DNA of 64,000 bases from a virus. The position numbers were made by a program, and so were the translations under genes. The stretch spans positions 1-64,000 of IMG/VR virus record IMGVR_UViG_3300043446_001534, one strand, 5' to 3'. The notes below the pieces were generated by a model, which saw only the letters and a list, made by a program, of their open reading frames with translations, did no database searches and was not told the origin of the DNA. Of the stretch, positions 27,965-36,406 are shown in pieces. Numbering within the stretch: the stretch's first letter is position 1; each line of letters begins with the position of its first letter.

Positions 27965-27996
27965 TAAGGGAAGGCATCTTTCGATGCCCTCCCCTA
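27965..27996 (-). promoter_or_regulatory. Leader stem-loop between SSB-like and glycosyltransferase-like genes
   Basis: Minus-strand RNA forms a 14-bp stem around a GAAA loop (arms 27965-27978 and 27983-27996 on the plus strand). Two positions pair only as U-G in the minus-strand transcript and would be A-C mismatches in the opposite strand, so the structure is selected in the minus-strand RNA. It ends 15 nt before the downstream start codon. Confidence 0.65.
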
Positions 27997-28004
27997 ACTT
28001 TAGT

Positions 28005-28529
28005 TTAGAATGGTGCGTCAGATGCTGTAACAGGAGCAGCGGGGGCTGGCGCAGGGGCAGGAGCCGGAGCTGGGGCAGGAGCTGGAGCTGCTGCAACAGG
28101 GGCGGATACTGCGGTATCAGCAGGGGACGAGACGTAGTACATCTTAATCTCGTTCTTCTTGTTACCCTGCCATACACGTGAACCAACCTGGCCACGGAAA
28201 GTGCGACCAATAAGAGCCTGCTCAATCTGTGCATTAGATGGGTTCTGGTCAAAGTATGCACGATTCAGGCCAAGAGCAGCCATCTTCTTGAAGAACATAC
28301 CTAGGGCAGCTGAAGAGTCTGGAGAAACAACGAGGTTGTCCCATACCAAACGCTTAGCGTGTGGACCGGTCTGCACCTCGGTCTTTAGCGAGAACATAGT
28401 CTTGCCTGACTGAGATACCTTAGCGGTGGCTTCTAGAACCTTTAGGTCGTAGTCGCCGTCTGGTAGTGGCTCGTAGTTGCCTACTTCGCCTGCCTCTTTA
28501 ACGAGGTCGCTCCAATTAAGTGAGCTCAT
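28005..28529 (-). CDS. Single-stranded DNA-binding-like protein (DUF669-type)
   Basis: 174 residues. The body (about 1-130) reads LPDGDYDLKVLEATAKVSQSGKTMFSLKTEVQTGP, then ALIGRTFRGQVGSRVW, an OB-fold-like pattern of the DUF669/SSB-like family. The C-terminus is a (Pro-Ala)n linker of more than 20 residues ending in SDAPF, which imitates the acidic-hydrophobic tip (DDIPF) by which SSBs recruit partners. It sits beside a Sak4-like recombinase gene, the usual neighbour of DUF669 proteins. Confidence 0.68.
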   Translation of the reverse strand: MSSLNWSDLVKEAGEVGNYEPLPDGDYDLKVLEATAKVSQSGKTMFSLKTEVQTGPHAKRLVWDNLVVSPDSSAALGMFFKKMAALGLNRAYFDQNPSNAQIEQALIGRTFRGQVGSRVWQGNKKNEIKMYYVSSPADTAVSAPVAAAPAPAPAPAPAPAPAPAAPVTASDAPF

Positions 28530-28534
28530 AGGGA

Positions 28535-29302
28535 TTAGCCTACTTTCTTTGTAGTGGTTTTAGCCTTCTCGCCGAAGACCATGTCGAGCATACGTTCAAT
28601 ACCTAAGTCACCCTGCTCGACAACTTTGCCGAGGCGACCTTGGACACGCTCACCAGCTTCATATTCTGGAGTGCGTTCCACATACATACGACGAACCTTG
28701 TAAGGTGGTTGCATCGGGTCAGGGTTGGGTACCTGCTCCACGGTAATTGCACCTAGGATGTCGTAGAAATATGGAGCCTGAATTGCTAGCTGACCCTGTA
28801 GGTAAGGACGATAAACATTGTCCTGCCCTTTACGAGACATAGCAGTCAGAACGATAGCCTCTAGAGGCTGGGTGGGGTGCATCGTTAGGTCACGCAAGTC
28901 ACGAAGAAGAGCACCCATGTGGCGAAGCAATTCGCCCCACTGCTGCATCTTCATCTGCTCTGTGCCAGCGATGTTGTCCATGCACTTCACCTGCAACTCC
29001 GAGATGGAGTCGATGATGAGGGACTTGAACTGGTGCTTGCCGCTCTGAAGCCATTGGAATGCCTTCATAACGACGTCGTAGTCGCGAACCTGGACTACAA
29101 CTGTATCCCAGGTACCGTCAGCCACTGGTGGCTCTTCGCGTACCGGGTCCCAATACTTAACATTGATTGGTAGGAAGCGGTGGCCTCCCTCAACGTCAAG
29201 CATTAGGCGTGGGTATGGTGCTGTGACAGCAAAGGTAGATTTACCAACCTTTGACTCGCCGTGGACCATAATGGTCAAACTGCGTTGTACGTCAGACATC
29301 AT
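28535..29302 (-). CDS. RecA/Sak4-like AAA ATPase (recombinase)
   Basis: 255 residues with a Walker A at residues 15-22 (GESKVGKS), a Walker B-like FKSLIIDSISEL near residue 95, and a RecA-like core with VVQVRDYDVVMKAFQWL. The length and short single-domain structure fit Sak4-type phage single-strand annealing recombinases. Neighbours on the same transcript are an SSB-like protein downstream and a Cas4-like nuclease upstream, a standard phage recombination set. The gene overlaps the nuclease gene by 4 nt. Confidence 0.78.
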   Translation of the reverse strand: MMSDVQRSLTIMVHGESKVGKSTFAVTAPYPRLMLDVEGGHRFLPINVKYWDPVREEPPVADGTWDTVVVQVRDYDVVMKAFQWLQSGKHQFKSLIIDSISELQVKCMDNIAGTEQMKMQQWGELLRHMGALLRDLRDLTMHPTQPLEAIVLTAMSRKGQDNVYRPYLQGQLAIQAPYFYDILGAITVEQVPNPDPMQPPYKVRRMYVERTPEYEAGERVQGRLGKVVEQGDLGIERMLDMVFGEKAKTTTKKVG

Positions 29303-30246
29303 TCACTTCCTTTTTTCTCTTCGGTGGTTCCGTAGTAATCGTAAGGGTTACCAGCCACAAACGAATCTTGTATTGCTGCTTCTGCAGCACTTCCGTCATC
29401 CATCAAAGGACAAACGGCAAAGAATGGACATTTCCATTTGCAGTCACGACTTGGTCGTGGGTAGGCAACTAACTGATGGCTTACTCCCTCGTCAAGAGCC
29501 TTGCGGACGTTAAGCATATCACCAATTGAGCCCTGAAGTCGTTGCCAGAAGTTACGCAACGAGTAGATGTTGTGCCTAACTTCAATCTGCTGATAGAACG
29601 GAGGCTTTGCGTTAGCAGTACGCTTTACTTTTTTTAGAAGTGTAAAGATACCACCATCAGAACGCTCTCCATCTTTGTTTTGAGCGGCTTCCAAAGTCAT
29701 GTAGGTAAGAATCTGTTCGTTCATATGTGCAGTTGCACCAAACTCTGTAAAAGAGCCACCAACAGTTTTGAAGTCGCGGAACATGCGAGCACCATCTGAC
29801 TTACGACGAACACGCATATCCAACTTACCTTGAAGTTCAACAGCACCGTCAAACATAGGCATAGAGATAATTTCTTCGTTAGAAATGCGGTCAAGCTCTA
29901 CGTCAATGCCTTCATCTTCCACCCAGTCTAGGTAGCCTGAAAGCATGATGTGTCCTAGTTCTGCTTCTGACTCTAGGTCTGAAGTGTCGCGGTACTCGTC
30001 CATCAAAATCTTGCGGTCTTTAGCAACCAACTCTGAGTGTACTTCTAGCAAATCAACCGACATATCAGATGAATAGTATTGGTCTAAAGCTTCGTGAATA
30101 CGTGAACCAAGAGCAAGAGCACCAGTAAAGTCTTTCATCTTTGGCTGAAGTCTCAGGTAGTAAGCAAAGTACCAACGTCTACGGCAGTCTTTAAAAGCTT
30201 GGATTTCTGAGTTGGAGATTCTTAGTGGGGGTTGTAGTTCTGTCAT
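29299..30246 (-). CDS. Cas4/RecB-like PD-(D/E)XK exonuclease with Fe-S cluster
   Basis: 315 residues. C21 near the N-terminus (FKDCRRRWYFAY) and C269, C273, C279 near the C-terminus (DCKWKCPFFAVC) form the four-cysteine [4Fe-4S] pattern of Cas4/AddB-type nucleases. GSRIHEALDQYY at about 48-58, ELQGKLDMRVRR and the RDFKTVGG motif (catalytic D and K) give the nuclease core; the QILTYM segment is also typical. It probably resects DNA ends for the Sak4-like recombinase encoded just downstream. Confidence 0.82.
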   Translation of the reverse strand: MTELQPPLRISNSEIQAFKDCRRRWYFAYYLRLQPKMKDFTGALALGSRIHEALDQYYSSDMSVDLLEVHSELVAKDRKILMDEYRDTSDLESEAELGHIMLSGYLDWVEDEGIDVELDRISNEEIISMPMFDGAVELQGKLDMRVRRKSDGARMFRDFKTVGGSFTEFGATAHMNEQILTYMTLEAAQNKDGERSDGGIFTLLKKVKRTANAKPPFYQQIEVRHNIYSLRNFWQRLQGSIGDMLNVRKALDEGVSHQLVAYPRPSRDCKWKCPFFAVCPLMDDGSAAEAAIQDSFVAGNPYDYYGTTEEKKGSE

Positions 30247-30253
30247 TGTTGAA

Positions 30254-32077
30254 TCATCTTACCTTGTCTGACCTAAGCATGTCAAGTAGCTTAGCCCTAT
30301 CTTTTACAACTTGTTCAAAGTTATCTGCTTTGGTGTCTAGAGCCTGAATTACACGCTCTTCGATTGTGTCCTCGGTCACGTAGTCGGTAATGAGAATCGA
30401 GTCGTGAATCTCAGAGCCGATGCGGTGAACTCGGTCCAGTGCCTGTTTGTAGTCTACGAGAGACCATGGACGCTGAAGCATTACTAGGCGACGTGCAGCT
30501 GTAAGAGTTACGCCCACACCACCAGCCTGTGCAGTGAATAAAATCCACTTGATGCGACCAGACTGGAAGTCATCAATAGCTTTCTGACGCTCGTCTTCGG
30601 ACTGGGCACCAGTAATTAAGCCGTGAGCAATTCCGGCTTTAGTCATGCGTGCACTAAGTAACTCAATTAGTTGTCTGGACACTGCACAGACTGCAACAGA
30701 GTCATCTCCAAAGTCGCCTTCATCAATATCATCCATTAGAGCATCTACCTTACATGATGGCTCTGACAAAACAATTTTTTCTTCTCCAGTAGTTTCATCA
30801 ACTACTACATCAGCATACGAACTTGCTAGCTGTAGAAGTCTCAAGGTCTGAGTGAGTGGGTTAGGTGCAACGACCAGTTCTCCAGAAGATGCGGACTCTT
30901 CTTTTTCTAGCATTGCAATCATGTTGTCACGCATCTGCTCATAGGCTTTTTTCTGCTTTGCAGACATTTCAACATCTCGTCTATCAGTGATAACTTCTGG
31001 AAGCCAAGGAAGAACTCGTTGCTTGAGCATTCGCCTCATTCTTGGATTTACAGCAGAGTAGAATTCTTCCTCCATATGAGGTTTAACTCCGAGCACCATC
31101 ATTCCGCCAAAAGCATTCAACATCACATTTACCATACGGTCAATCCACTTGGTTTTGCTAGGCCACTCTTCTGGAGAAATCCAGTGCAAGATAGCCCACA
31201 TGTCTACAACGTTATTAGCGATAGGGGTACCAGTTAGAGCAAAGCGAATATCTGCATCGCCGCTTGCGGCCCAAAGTGCGCGGCTCTGCTTAGATTTAGG
31301 GTCCTTTGAGCGGTGCATTTCGTCAGCAATAACTGCTTTGAAGTCAATAGTGTTTAGCTCACGCTGATGCACTTCGCACTTAGTTGGGGTTACACGAGTA
31401 TCGTGACCACCGCAGTTTGCACAACGCGATAAGGCAATTGAGCCGTATGGTGCAAGCTTGGAGTGGGTACGCAGCGATTCCCAGTTGATTACATAGACAT
31501 TAGCTTGATGTTCGAACTGAGCGCGACGTTGAGTTGCTGTACCTTTGATAACTTGAACATCAACTCCAGGCCACCATTTTTCAAACTCTCGTTGCCAGTT
31601 CTTCTTCAATGTATTTGGACACACAATCAGGGCGGGGAAAACTTGCTCGCCTCTATCATGCAGCATCTTTAGTCCACGAATTGCCTGAGCTGTCTTACCT
31701 AAACCTGGTTCGTCGGCAAGTAGGGCACGTCGTGCTGTTGATAAAAACTCGACTCCAGCACGCTGGTGAGGGAATAAGTCAGAATTATGTGGGTAATCAT
31801 CTGGCATTACTTCTAAATCGCGAAGTTCATTAGATGGATTGATTCTGGCATTTCTTTCGTTAGCTGCCCAGGCGGAAAGATTAGGTCCAATTTCTAAACT
31901 GTCTTTAAATGTAGAGCGTAGGGCCAAGCAACTTGCCCAAGAGGTTGGTACTCGCCAAATCTGTTCTTTGGCTGACCAGGCGGCTCCCGGTAAGCTTTTG
32001 CAAAGTTCTTTCAAACGCCACTCTGCGTTGATTACGATGTGTCTACCCGTGCTATCGAGTTCTACAGTTACAGGCAC
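30254..32077 (-). CDS. SNF2-family DNA helicase/translocase
   Basis: 607 residues. An N-terminal domain of about 60 residues (ELDSTGRHIVINAEWRLKELCKSLPG...WRVPTSW) resembles HARP-type DNA-binding. Walker A is at 121-130 (ADEPGLGKTA), then a DEXH-type box ADEMHRSKD, motif III LTGTPIANN, a C-terminal lobe with FTAQAGGVGVTLT and motif VI QALDRVHRIG. A small cysteine insertion (CANCGGHDTRVTPTKC) sits between motifs. HARP-like SNF2 proteins remodel or anneal stalled forks; here the gene lies between nuclease and resolvase genes. Confidence 0.88.
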   Translation of the reverse strand: MPVTVELDSTGRHIVINAEWRLKELCKSLPGAAWSAKEQIWRVPTSWASCLALRSTFKDSLEIGPNLSAWAANERNARINPSNELRDLEVMPDDYPHNSDLFPHQRAGVEFLSTARRALLADEPGLGKTAQAIRGLKMLHDRGEQVFPALIVCPNTLKKNWQREFEKWWPGVDVQVIKGTATQRRAQFEHQANVYVINWESLRTHSKLAPYGSIALSRCANCGGHDTRVTPTKCEVHQRELNTIDFKAVIADEMHRSKDPKSKQSRALWAASGDADIRFALTGTPIANNVVDMWAILHWISPEEWPSKTKWIDRMVNVMLNAFGGMMVLGVKPHMEEEFYSAVNPRMRRMLKQRVLPWLPEVITDRRDVEMSAKQKKAYEQMRDNMIAMLEKEESASSGELVVAPNPLTQTLRLLQLASSYADVVVDETTGEEKIVLSEPSCKVDALMDDIDEGDFGDDSVAVCAVSRQLIELLSARMTKAGIAHGLITGAQSEDERQKAIDDFQSGRIKWILFTAQAGGVGVTLTAARRLVMLQRPWSLVDYKQALDRVHRIGSEIHDSILITDYVTEDTIEERVIQALDTKADNFEQVVKDRAKLLDMLRSDKVR

Positions 32078-32104
32078 TAATGCCTTCCTTTCGTCATTAC
32101 GTAC

Positions 32105-32149
32105 ATACTAGCACAAAAAAGTTTCAGTTATTGCATTTTTTGCTAGTAT
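32105..32149 (-). promoter_or_regulatory. Large stem-loop before SNF2 helicase gene
   Basis: ATACTAGC (32105-32112) pairs with GCTAGTAT (32142-32149), and inside it AAAAAA (32115-32120) pairs with TTTTTT (32136-32141), giving 14 bp with a 2-nt bulge and 15-nt loop. It fills the gap between the resolvase stop and the helicase start, 27 nt before the latter. It could act as a terminator, RNA processing site or stabiliser. Confidence 0.5.
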
Positions 32150-32154
32150 TTTCT

Positions 32155-32622
32155 CTAATCCAGCAAATTCACAGGTTTCCACCCGGATTTGACTAATCTT
32201 AGCAGACCATGGCGGATTGCGTCAAGGGCGTGTCCTTCTCCACCTTTATGCCAGTATCCAAGCTTTTTTAGCTTCTCATTGGTAAACATTGCTTTTGCAT
32301 CAGCTGGCGATTGGAAGTAGATATCGTCAGCAGCCATTCCTAGGTCCATCATGCACTGTTTAAGAATGCCAATCTGCTCAAGTGAGTATGGGGCTTGCGA
32401 GTTCTTCACTGTCTGAGCATTGATGGTAAATCGCTCGCACACAATCTCGATTGGAATTGAACGCATCATTGCATCGGCTAATGCTTCACGAATAGGACGT
32501 GCATATTTGTCTTGTTGATACTCACCTGACCACATAATCTCTGGCTCTGAGCCATCAATATATGCAAACAGTGCAATACCACTTGCTTTTCCTGGGTCTA
32601 CAGATAGAACGAGTTTAGACAT
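32155..32622 (-). CDS. RuvC-like Holliday junction resolvase
   Basis: 155 residues with an RNase H-type nuclease fold: LVLSVDPGKASGIAL (catalytic D and the G..GIA turn) at residues 4-18, IEIVCERF (catalytic E) near 58-65, and GEGHALDAIRHGL (acidic pair and His) near 130-142. This is the pattern of phage RuvC-like resolvases. Overlaps the polymerase gene by 8 nt, so both are translated from one message. It resolves recombination and replication junctions before packaging. Confidence 0.75.
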   Translation of the reverse strand: MSKLVLSVDPGKASGIALFAYIDGSEPEIMWSGEYQQDKYARPIREALADAMMRSIPIEIVCERFTINAQTVKNSQAPYSLEQIGILKQCMMDLGMAADDIYFQSPADAKAMFTNEKLKKLGYWHKGGEGHALDAIRHGLLRLVKSGWKPVNLLD

Positions 32623-34435
32623 ATTTTGCTCCCCAGTTTTCTAGTGGGCCATCGACATCGGCAGTGAGGGGCACTGCCCAACCTTCGCGTGTGGTCATGC
32701 ACTCACGAACAATCTGCTGAATCTCGGCAGCATCTTCGCGTGGAGCATTTAATACAATTTCATCGTGTACAGGAACGATAAGAAGCTCGGTAAGGTCTGC
32801 TTGGTCAAGCTTGACAAGATTTGACTTAAACACTTCTGCAGCACCACCCTGAATTAGATAGTTGACTAGAGTATACACACGGTCTTCGTCGCAAGGCAGG
32901 CGACGGCCAGTCCAAGTATTTACATATCCCTGACCCTCGGACTGTAGTCGACGCATGCCGATATCTTCTACCTTTTTCTGGAATAAAGCCATGCCAGGGA
33001 ATCTTTCGTCAAAAGCATTAGATACAGCACGCATCTGGTCTTCAGGCACGCCAGCAGTAAGAGCCTGCTTAGCAACACCTGCACCATAGAGGCGTCCATA
33101 AACTACACCCTTGATTAGACCACGACGTTTATCTGATTTTTGCATTGACGGGTCTTGATAGATTTCACGACCAATCTCGGTAAATGGGTCAGAACCAGTT
33201 GCGTCAGCAAGGTTAAATAGGTTAATCAAGTTCTCGTCTTGCGACATAGATGCAAACATGCGAAACTCAACCTGGTCCAAGTCAGAGGTAATGATTACGT
33301 GGTTGTCATCTTTGGGCAAGAATGCACGACGCACCGTGTCGTCACCTTTGGGTAGGGTCTGTAAAGCCGGGTTTTGGATGGACATACGACCGGTGCGGGC
33401 ACCAAGGGTTTTGACGGATGGATGGACAAAGCCATTTACGTTGTCGTTGATGAAGTTTGAAAAGTAAGTAGATGCCAGTTTGTCTGCTTTACGCTGCTTC
33501 AATACTGTAGATGCTAGCTCTTGCACCGCTGGCGAGCCATCTCTTACTAAAAGTTTCAATTGGTCTGCAGATGCTGATTTCTGACCAGATGGTGTGGTTT
33601 CTGTAATAACTGCACCTAGTGCTTCAAACTGACGAACTAGCTGGGCATTACTAGTAATAGATAGCCCATTGTAGTTAGTCTTGGCCCATTCTTTCACTTG
33701 TTCGGTGTACTGCACTAGTTCGTCATATTTACGTTTTGAATAGTCAAGGTCTAGTCTGGCACCGTTGAGTTCCATGCGGGTAACAATGCGTCGAGTATTC
33801 ATCTCTAACTCGTATGCGCGAGAGTATGGTCCGTTTGGTCCACACTTTTCCCAGAACATTTCCCAGAGACGCATAGTTAAGATTGGGTCAAGAGCACCAT
33901 AAGCCCAGTATGGTTGATAGTTGATTGGCACTGTGCCCCAAGTCCAACCGTTCTTAATTAGTCCTTCGTCTAGTTGTCCTTGTAGAGCAGCGGCCTGAGG
34001 GTCTACATATTGTTGTGTAAGTTTTTTCAAAGCACCAGAACCAAGTGGGTCAATCAAGTGAGCCATAATCATCGTATCGTGAGCACGTTCCCATGGCATT
34101 TTCCAGCGGGATTGAATTTCAAACCAGCGGGCTTCAAACGCGATGTTGTGGCAAACTAGTGGACCATCAAACTTATCCATAGCTTCGTAGAAGACGCCAT
34201 TCCACTCGTCCCACGGAATTGACCAACCAGTTTGGCCATCGCCGACTTGAACTAATCGAAGTTTACCGTGCCAAGGTGATAGCGCATCTTCACGCTTTCC
34301 ACCTGGAAGTTCTCCGGTTTCTGTGTCTACTGCTATTGCATTGTATGGGCGACGTTCACTAAGCCAGCTAATAAATCTTTGTGCTTGTTCTACGCTGTCT
34401 ACTAGCTCTAGTCTGATGTCTCCTAGACCTGTCAT
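32615..34435 (-). CDS. Family A DNA polymerase with 3'-5' exonuclease domain
   Basis: 606 residues. The exonuclease domain has Exo I AIAVDTETGELPG (D37, E39), Exo II with LVCHNIAFEARWF and Exo III near YWAYGALDP. The polymerase domain has motif A ITSDLDQVEFRMFASMS, motif B KSDKRRGLIKGVVYGRLYG and motif C VPVHDEIVL. The size is typical of phage PolA enzymes, which lack the 5'-nuclease domain. All catalytic carboxylates I can see are retained. This is the phage replicative polymerase; the primase-helicase is encoded divergently at 38510. Confidence 0.94.
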   Translation of the reverse strand: MTGLGDIRLELVDSVEQAQRFISWLSERRPYNAIAVDTETGELPGGKREDALSPWHGKLRLVQVGDGQTGWSIPWDEWNGVFYEAMDKFDGPLVCHNIAFEARWFEIQSRWKMPWERAHDTMIMAHLIDPLGSGALKKLTQQYVDPQAAALQGQLDEGLIKNGWTWGTVPINYQPYWAYGALDPILTMRLWEMFWEKCGPNGPYSRAYELEMNTRRIVTRMELNGARLDLDYSKRKYDELVQYTEQVKEWAKTNYNGLSITSNAQLVRQFEALGAVITETTPSGQKSASADQLKLLVRDGSPAVQELASTVLKQRKADKLASTYFSNFINDNVNGFVHPSVKTLGARTGRMSIQNPALQTLPKGDDTVRRAFLPKDDNHVIITSDLDQVEFRMFASMSQDENLINLFNLADATGSDPFTEIGREIYQDPSMQKSDKRRGLIKGVVYGRLYGAGVAKQALTAGVPEDQMRAVSNAFDERFPGMALFQKKVEDIGMRRLQSEGQGYVNTWTGRRLPCDEDRVYTLVNYLIQGGAAEVFKSNLVKLDQADLTELLIVPVHDEIVLNAPREDAAEIQQIVRECMTTREGWAVPLTADVDGPLENWGAKYV

Positions 34436-34469
34436 TTATGTCCTTAATCGTCGTTTGTGTCGTTATTGG

Positions 34470-34940
34470 TTATGGAATTATTTCGTATCGGTAGATTTCA
34501 GAAATCTTTTCATCTACCTTAGACGCTTCCTCCAGCAATCTTTGAGCAACATTGGTTAGATAGCGAGCTCCACCATCGTCAAACTTATATAGAGCATCTA
34601 AGACAGCTGTTGGCTCATCGCTAACTTGTGCCCAGTATCTGTGCTTTTCTGGAAAAACTAGTTCCGCTTCTTTTGTTGGTCTACACTCTTCGCATGGGAT
34701 GGCATCTTTGTGAAGTTCTTCAAAGCTAACTTCAGTAAGTCCATACCTTTTTACTAGAGCGCAGCTGGAACCGTGAAACACTAATGATACTCCAATTCTA
34801 GAAAGAATGTAAGAGCCACTTTCGGTGCGGTAAAGCTCGAACTCAATCCATCTGGTTGAGCCCTTGCGCCATGACGAAGACTTGCCTAGTAACTTTCCGT
34901 TAAATTGGAGGGTCCTCGCTCCATCTTTAACTTCAATCAC
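34470..34940 (-). CDS. Hypothetical protein (156 aa)
   Basis: Begins MIEVKDGARTLQFNGKLLGKSSSWRKGSTRWIEFELYRTESGSY, a beta-rich N-terminus; a C-x2-C pair (IPCEECRP) near residue 85; and a helical C-terminus (ARYLTNVAQRLLEEASKVDEKISEIYRYE). Similar architecture is common among actinophage proteins of unknown role encoded near the polymerase. A single C-x2-C could bind metal as a dimer. Overlaps the next upstream gene by 4 nt. Confidence 0.62.
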   Translation of the reverse strand: MIEVKDGARTLQFNGKLLGKSSSWRKGSTRWIEFELYRTESGSYILSRIGVSLVFHGSSCALVKRYGLTEVSFEELHKDAIPCEECRPTKEAELVFPEKHRYWAQVSDEPTAVLDALYKFDDGGARYLTNVAQRLLEEASKVDEKISEIYRYEIIP

Positions 34941-35137
34941 TTTTGGTCCTTGGCATCCTTATCTTTGTCCTTAGCATTGACTAGTTTGTCTAGCTCTGCT
35001 TGAAGATTTTCTACCTTTTGACGCTCCATAGCTAGAGCAGCCTCTAGTTCTGCATTAAGGTTTACGGAACGAGTTAGCTGCTCTCTAGTGATTTGAAGAA
35101 CAGTAGCTACGTATTCGACGTTTTGTGTTTCTGACAT
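34937..35137 (-). CDS. Small coiled-coil protein (66 aa)
   Basis: Mostly one helix with heptad character (LQITREQLTRSVNLNAELEA, then AMERQKVENLQAELDKL) and a Lys/Asp-rich tail (KDKDKDAKDQK). ATG preceded by TAGGAGAG. Possibly an oligomerisation or adaptor peptide. A short inverted repeat (GTATC/GATAC at 35158-35172) lies 20 nt upstream. Confidence 0.6.
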   Translation of the reverse strand: MSETQNVEYVATVLQITREQLTRSVNLNAELEAALAMERQKVENLQAELDKLVNAKDKDKDAKDQK

Positions 35138-35177
35138 TTGTCTCTCCTAATTAATCGGTATCTCTATGATACACCTT

Positions 35178-35597
35178 TTACTTGTAGCCCATTCGATTTT
35201 TGATGTCTGTGGTGCTAATTCCTTGAGTATACGGCACATAAATCAGCCCTATTCCTCGCTCATCTAGCCAATCCTGGGTAAATCCCATCTGTATATAGTA
35301 ATCTTTTTTGGCCCAGTCTGAGCCAATAATAATGTAGTCAGGCTTAACTAGCTCGATAGCAATAGTAGAGTCGGCCCCTCCCACGTTTGGCACTACTTGG
35401 TCGACCCAGCGGCATGCTAATAGTGCCTCCATTCGCTCTTCATAGGTGAGGATTGGTGGTCTACCTTTATAACTAGCAACAAACTCGTCTGTATTTAAGG
35501 CAACTACTACTTTTCCAATTTGCGCGGCTCGCTCTAGAAGTCTGTAGTGACCTTTGTGGGGGAGGTCAAAGGTACCTCCGGTATAAACTACTGGCAT
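35178..35597 (-). CDS. Cytidylyltransferase-like nucleotidyltransferase
   Basis: 139 residues with the HxGH signature at 14-17 in YTGGTFDLPHKGHYRLLERA, then VVALNTDEFVASYKGRPPILTYEERMEAL and a C-terminal IST-T motif (GISTTDIKNRMG). This is the TagD/RfaE-type nucleotidyltransferase fold that activates small phosphorylated sugars or polyols with CTP or ATP. The R-x-P-I-L-T-Y-x-E-R segment is also typical. It overlaps a glycosyltransferase-like gene by one base, suggesting both serve one glycan or DNA modification route. Confidence 0.85.
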   Translation of the reverse strand: MPVVYTGGTFDLPHKGHYRLLERAAQIGKVVVALNTDEFVASYKGRPPILTYEERMEALLACRWVDQVVPNVGGADSTIAIELVKPDYIIIGSDWAKKDYYIQMGFTQDWLDERGIGLIYVPYTQGISTTDIKNRMGYK

Positions 35598-36406
35598 TAC
35601 ACATCCAAACTTTCTAAGTTTTTATAGATTAATTCTAGCGGCATTTCTGTCAAAGGCTCTGAAAGCAAACTTTTTTGAAAAATGCTGTATAGAAATCTAA
35701 CATCCCTTGGGTCAACACCCTTAAGGAACATATAGTCTGCAAAAGCATCTACAACTTTCATGCCTTCTTTTAGTCCGTTAGTTGTATAGCTGCTGCCAAT
35801 TCTGGTAGTTACTAAAAAGTTTAAATCCTTATAGATTTTTTTACCACTAAGCATAGCCAAAGTGCAGTAGACCACATCAAGTGCGTGACCAGAATGCATG
35901 GTTTCAAAGTTCATAATGTTCTTGCTAAGCATCCAGTCGTAAAACTTTAGAATGTGTAATGCAAGCTCCCTTCTTAGCATTACTATAGTTCCGTCTATAT
36001 GAACCGCTAGCCCAACGTTTTCGTACTTATTTGACATCCTTAGCAGAGATACTTTTGGGTCATCTTTTCTCCACATTAAGTCTGGACCCAGGACCCAGAT
36101 GCTTGAGTCTTCAGCCATCATCTCGGTAAACTTGTTTGTCATTTCAGCGTGCTGAGTTGTAAATGCATCTCCAGCATTGAATACAAACATTAGATGGTCT
36201 GTTTCTTTGAAGTCTAAAAGTGCATTGTAGAAGTGACCGTAGTATCTAACTTTTTCTGCCACTTTCCAGTTTGGTTTTGCTACTGGCTCGCTGGTTACGT
36301 CAAAAACTAGAAAATCTAAATTTGCTTCTGTAAGTTGCCTATCTACTTCAATTGAGTTGTACAGTAACTCATCCCAGGCAACTAGGTATGTTTTACTAGT
36401 AGCCAA
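35597..36406 (-). CDS. Glycosyltransferase-like protein, putative
   Basis: 269 residues, TTG start immediately after the upstream stop codon with GTGAGG as ribosome site. MATSKTYLVAWDELLYNSIEVDRQLTEANLDFLVFDV has a GT-A-like opening; HLMFVFNAGDAFT carries an N-x-G-D acidic motif where GT-A enzymes bind the nucleotide sugar; NKYENVGLAVHIDGTIVMLRRELAL and a FETMHSGHALDVVYC helix follow. The layout (donor strand, DxD-like motif, acceptor side) suggests a glycosyltransferase, but no exact family was recognised. Its partner gene is the nucleotidyltransferase downstream. Confidence 0.45.
   Translation of the reverse strand: MATSKTYLVAWDELLYNSIEVDRQLTEANLDFLVFDVTSEPVAKPNWKVAEKVRYYGHFYNALLDFKETDHLMFVFNAGDAFTTQHAEMTNKFTEMMAEDSSIWVLGPDLMWRKDDPKVSLLRMSNKYENVGLAVHIDGTIVMLRRELALHILKFYDWMLSKNIMNFETMHSGHALDVVYCTLAMLSGKKIYKDLNFLVTTRIGSSYTTNGLKEGMKVVDAFADYMFLKGVDPRDVRFLYSIFQKSLLSEPLTEMPLELIYKNLESLDV

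Noticed and set aside
30645-33467. Plus-strand open frames opposite the helicase and polymerase genes
   Set aside because: The minus strand encodes full motif sets for SNF2 helicase and family A polymerase; the opposite frames show no motif.
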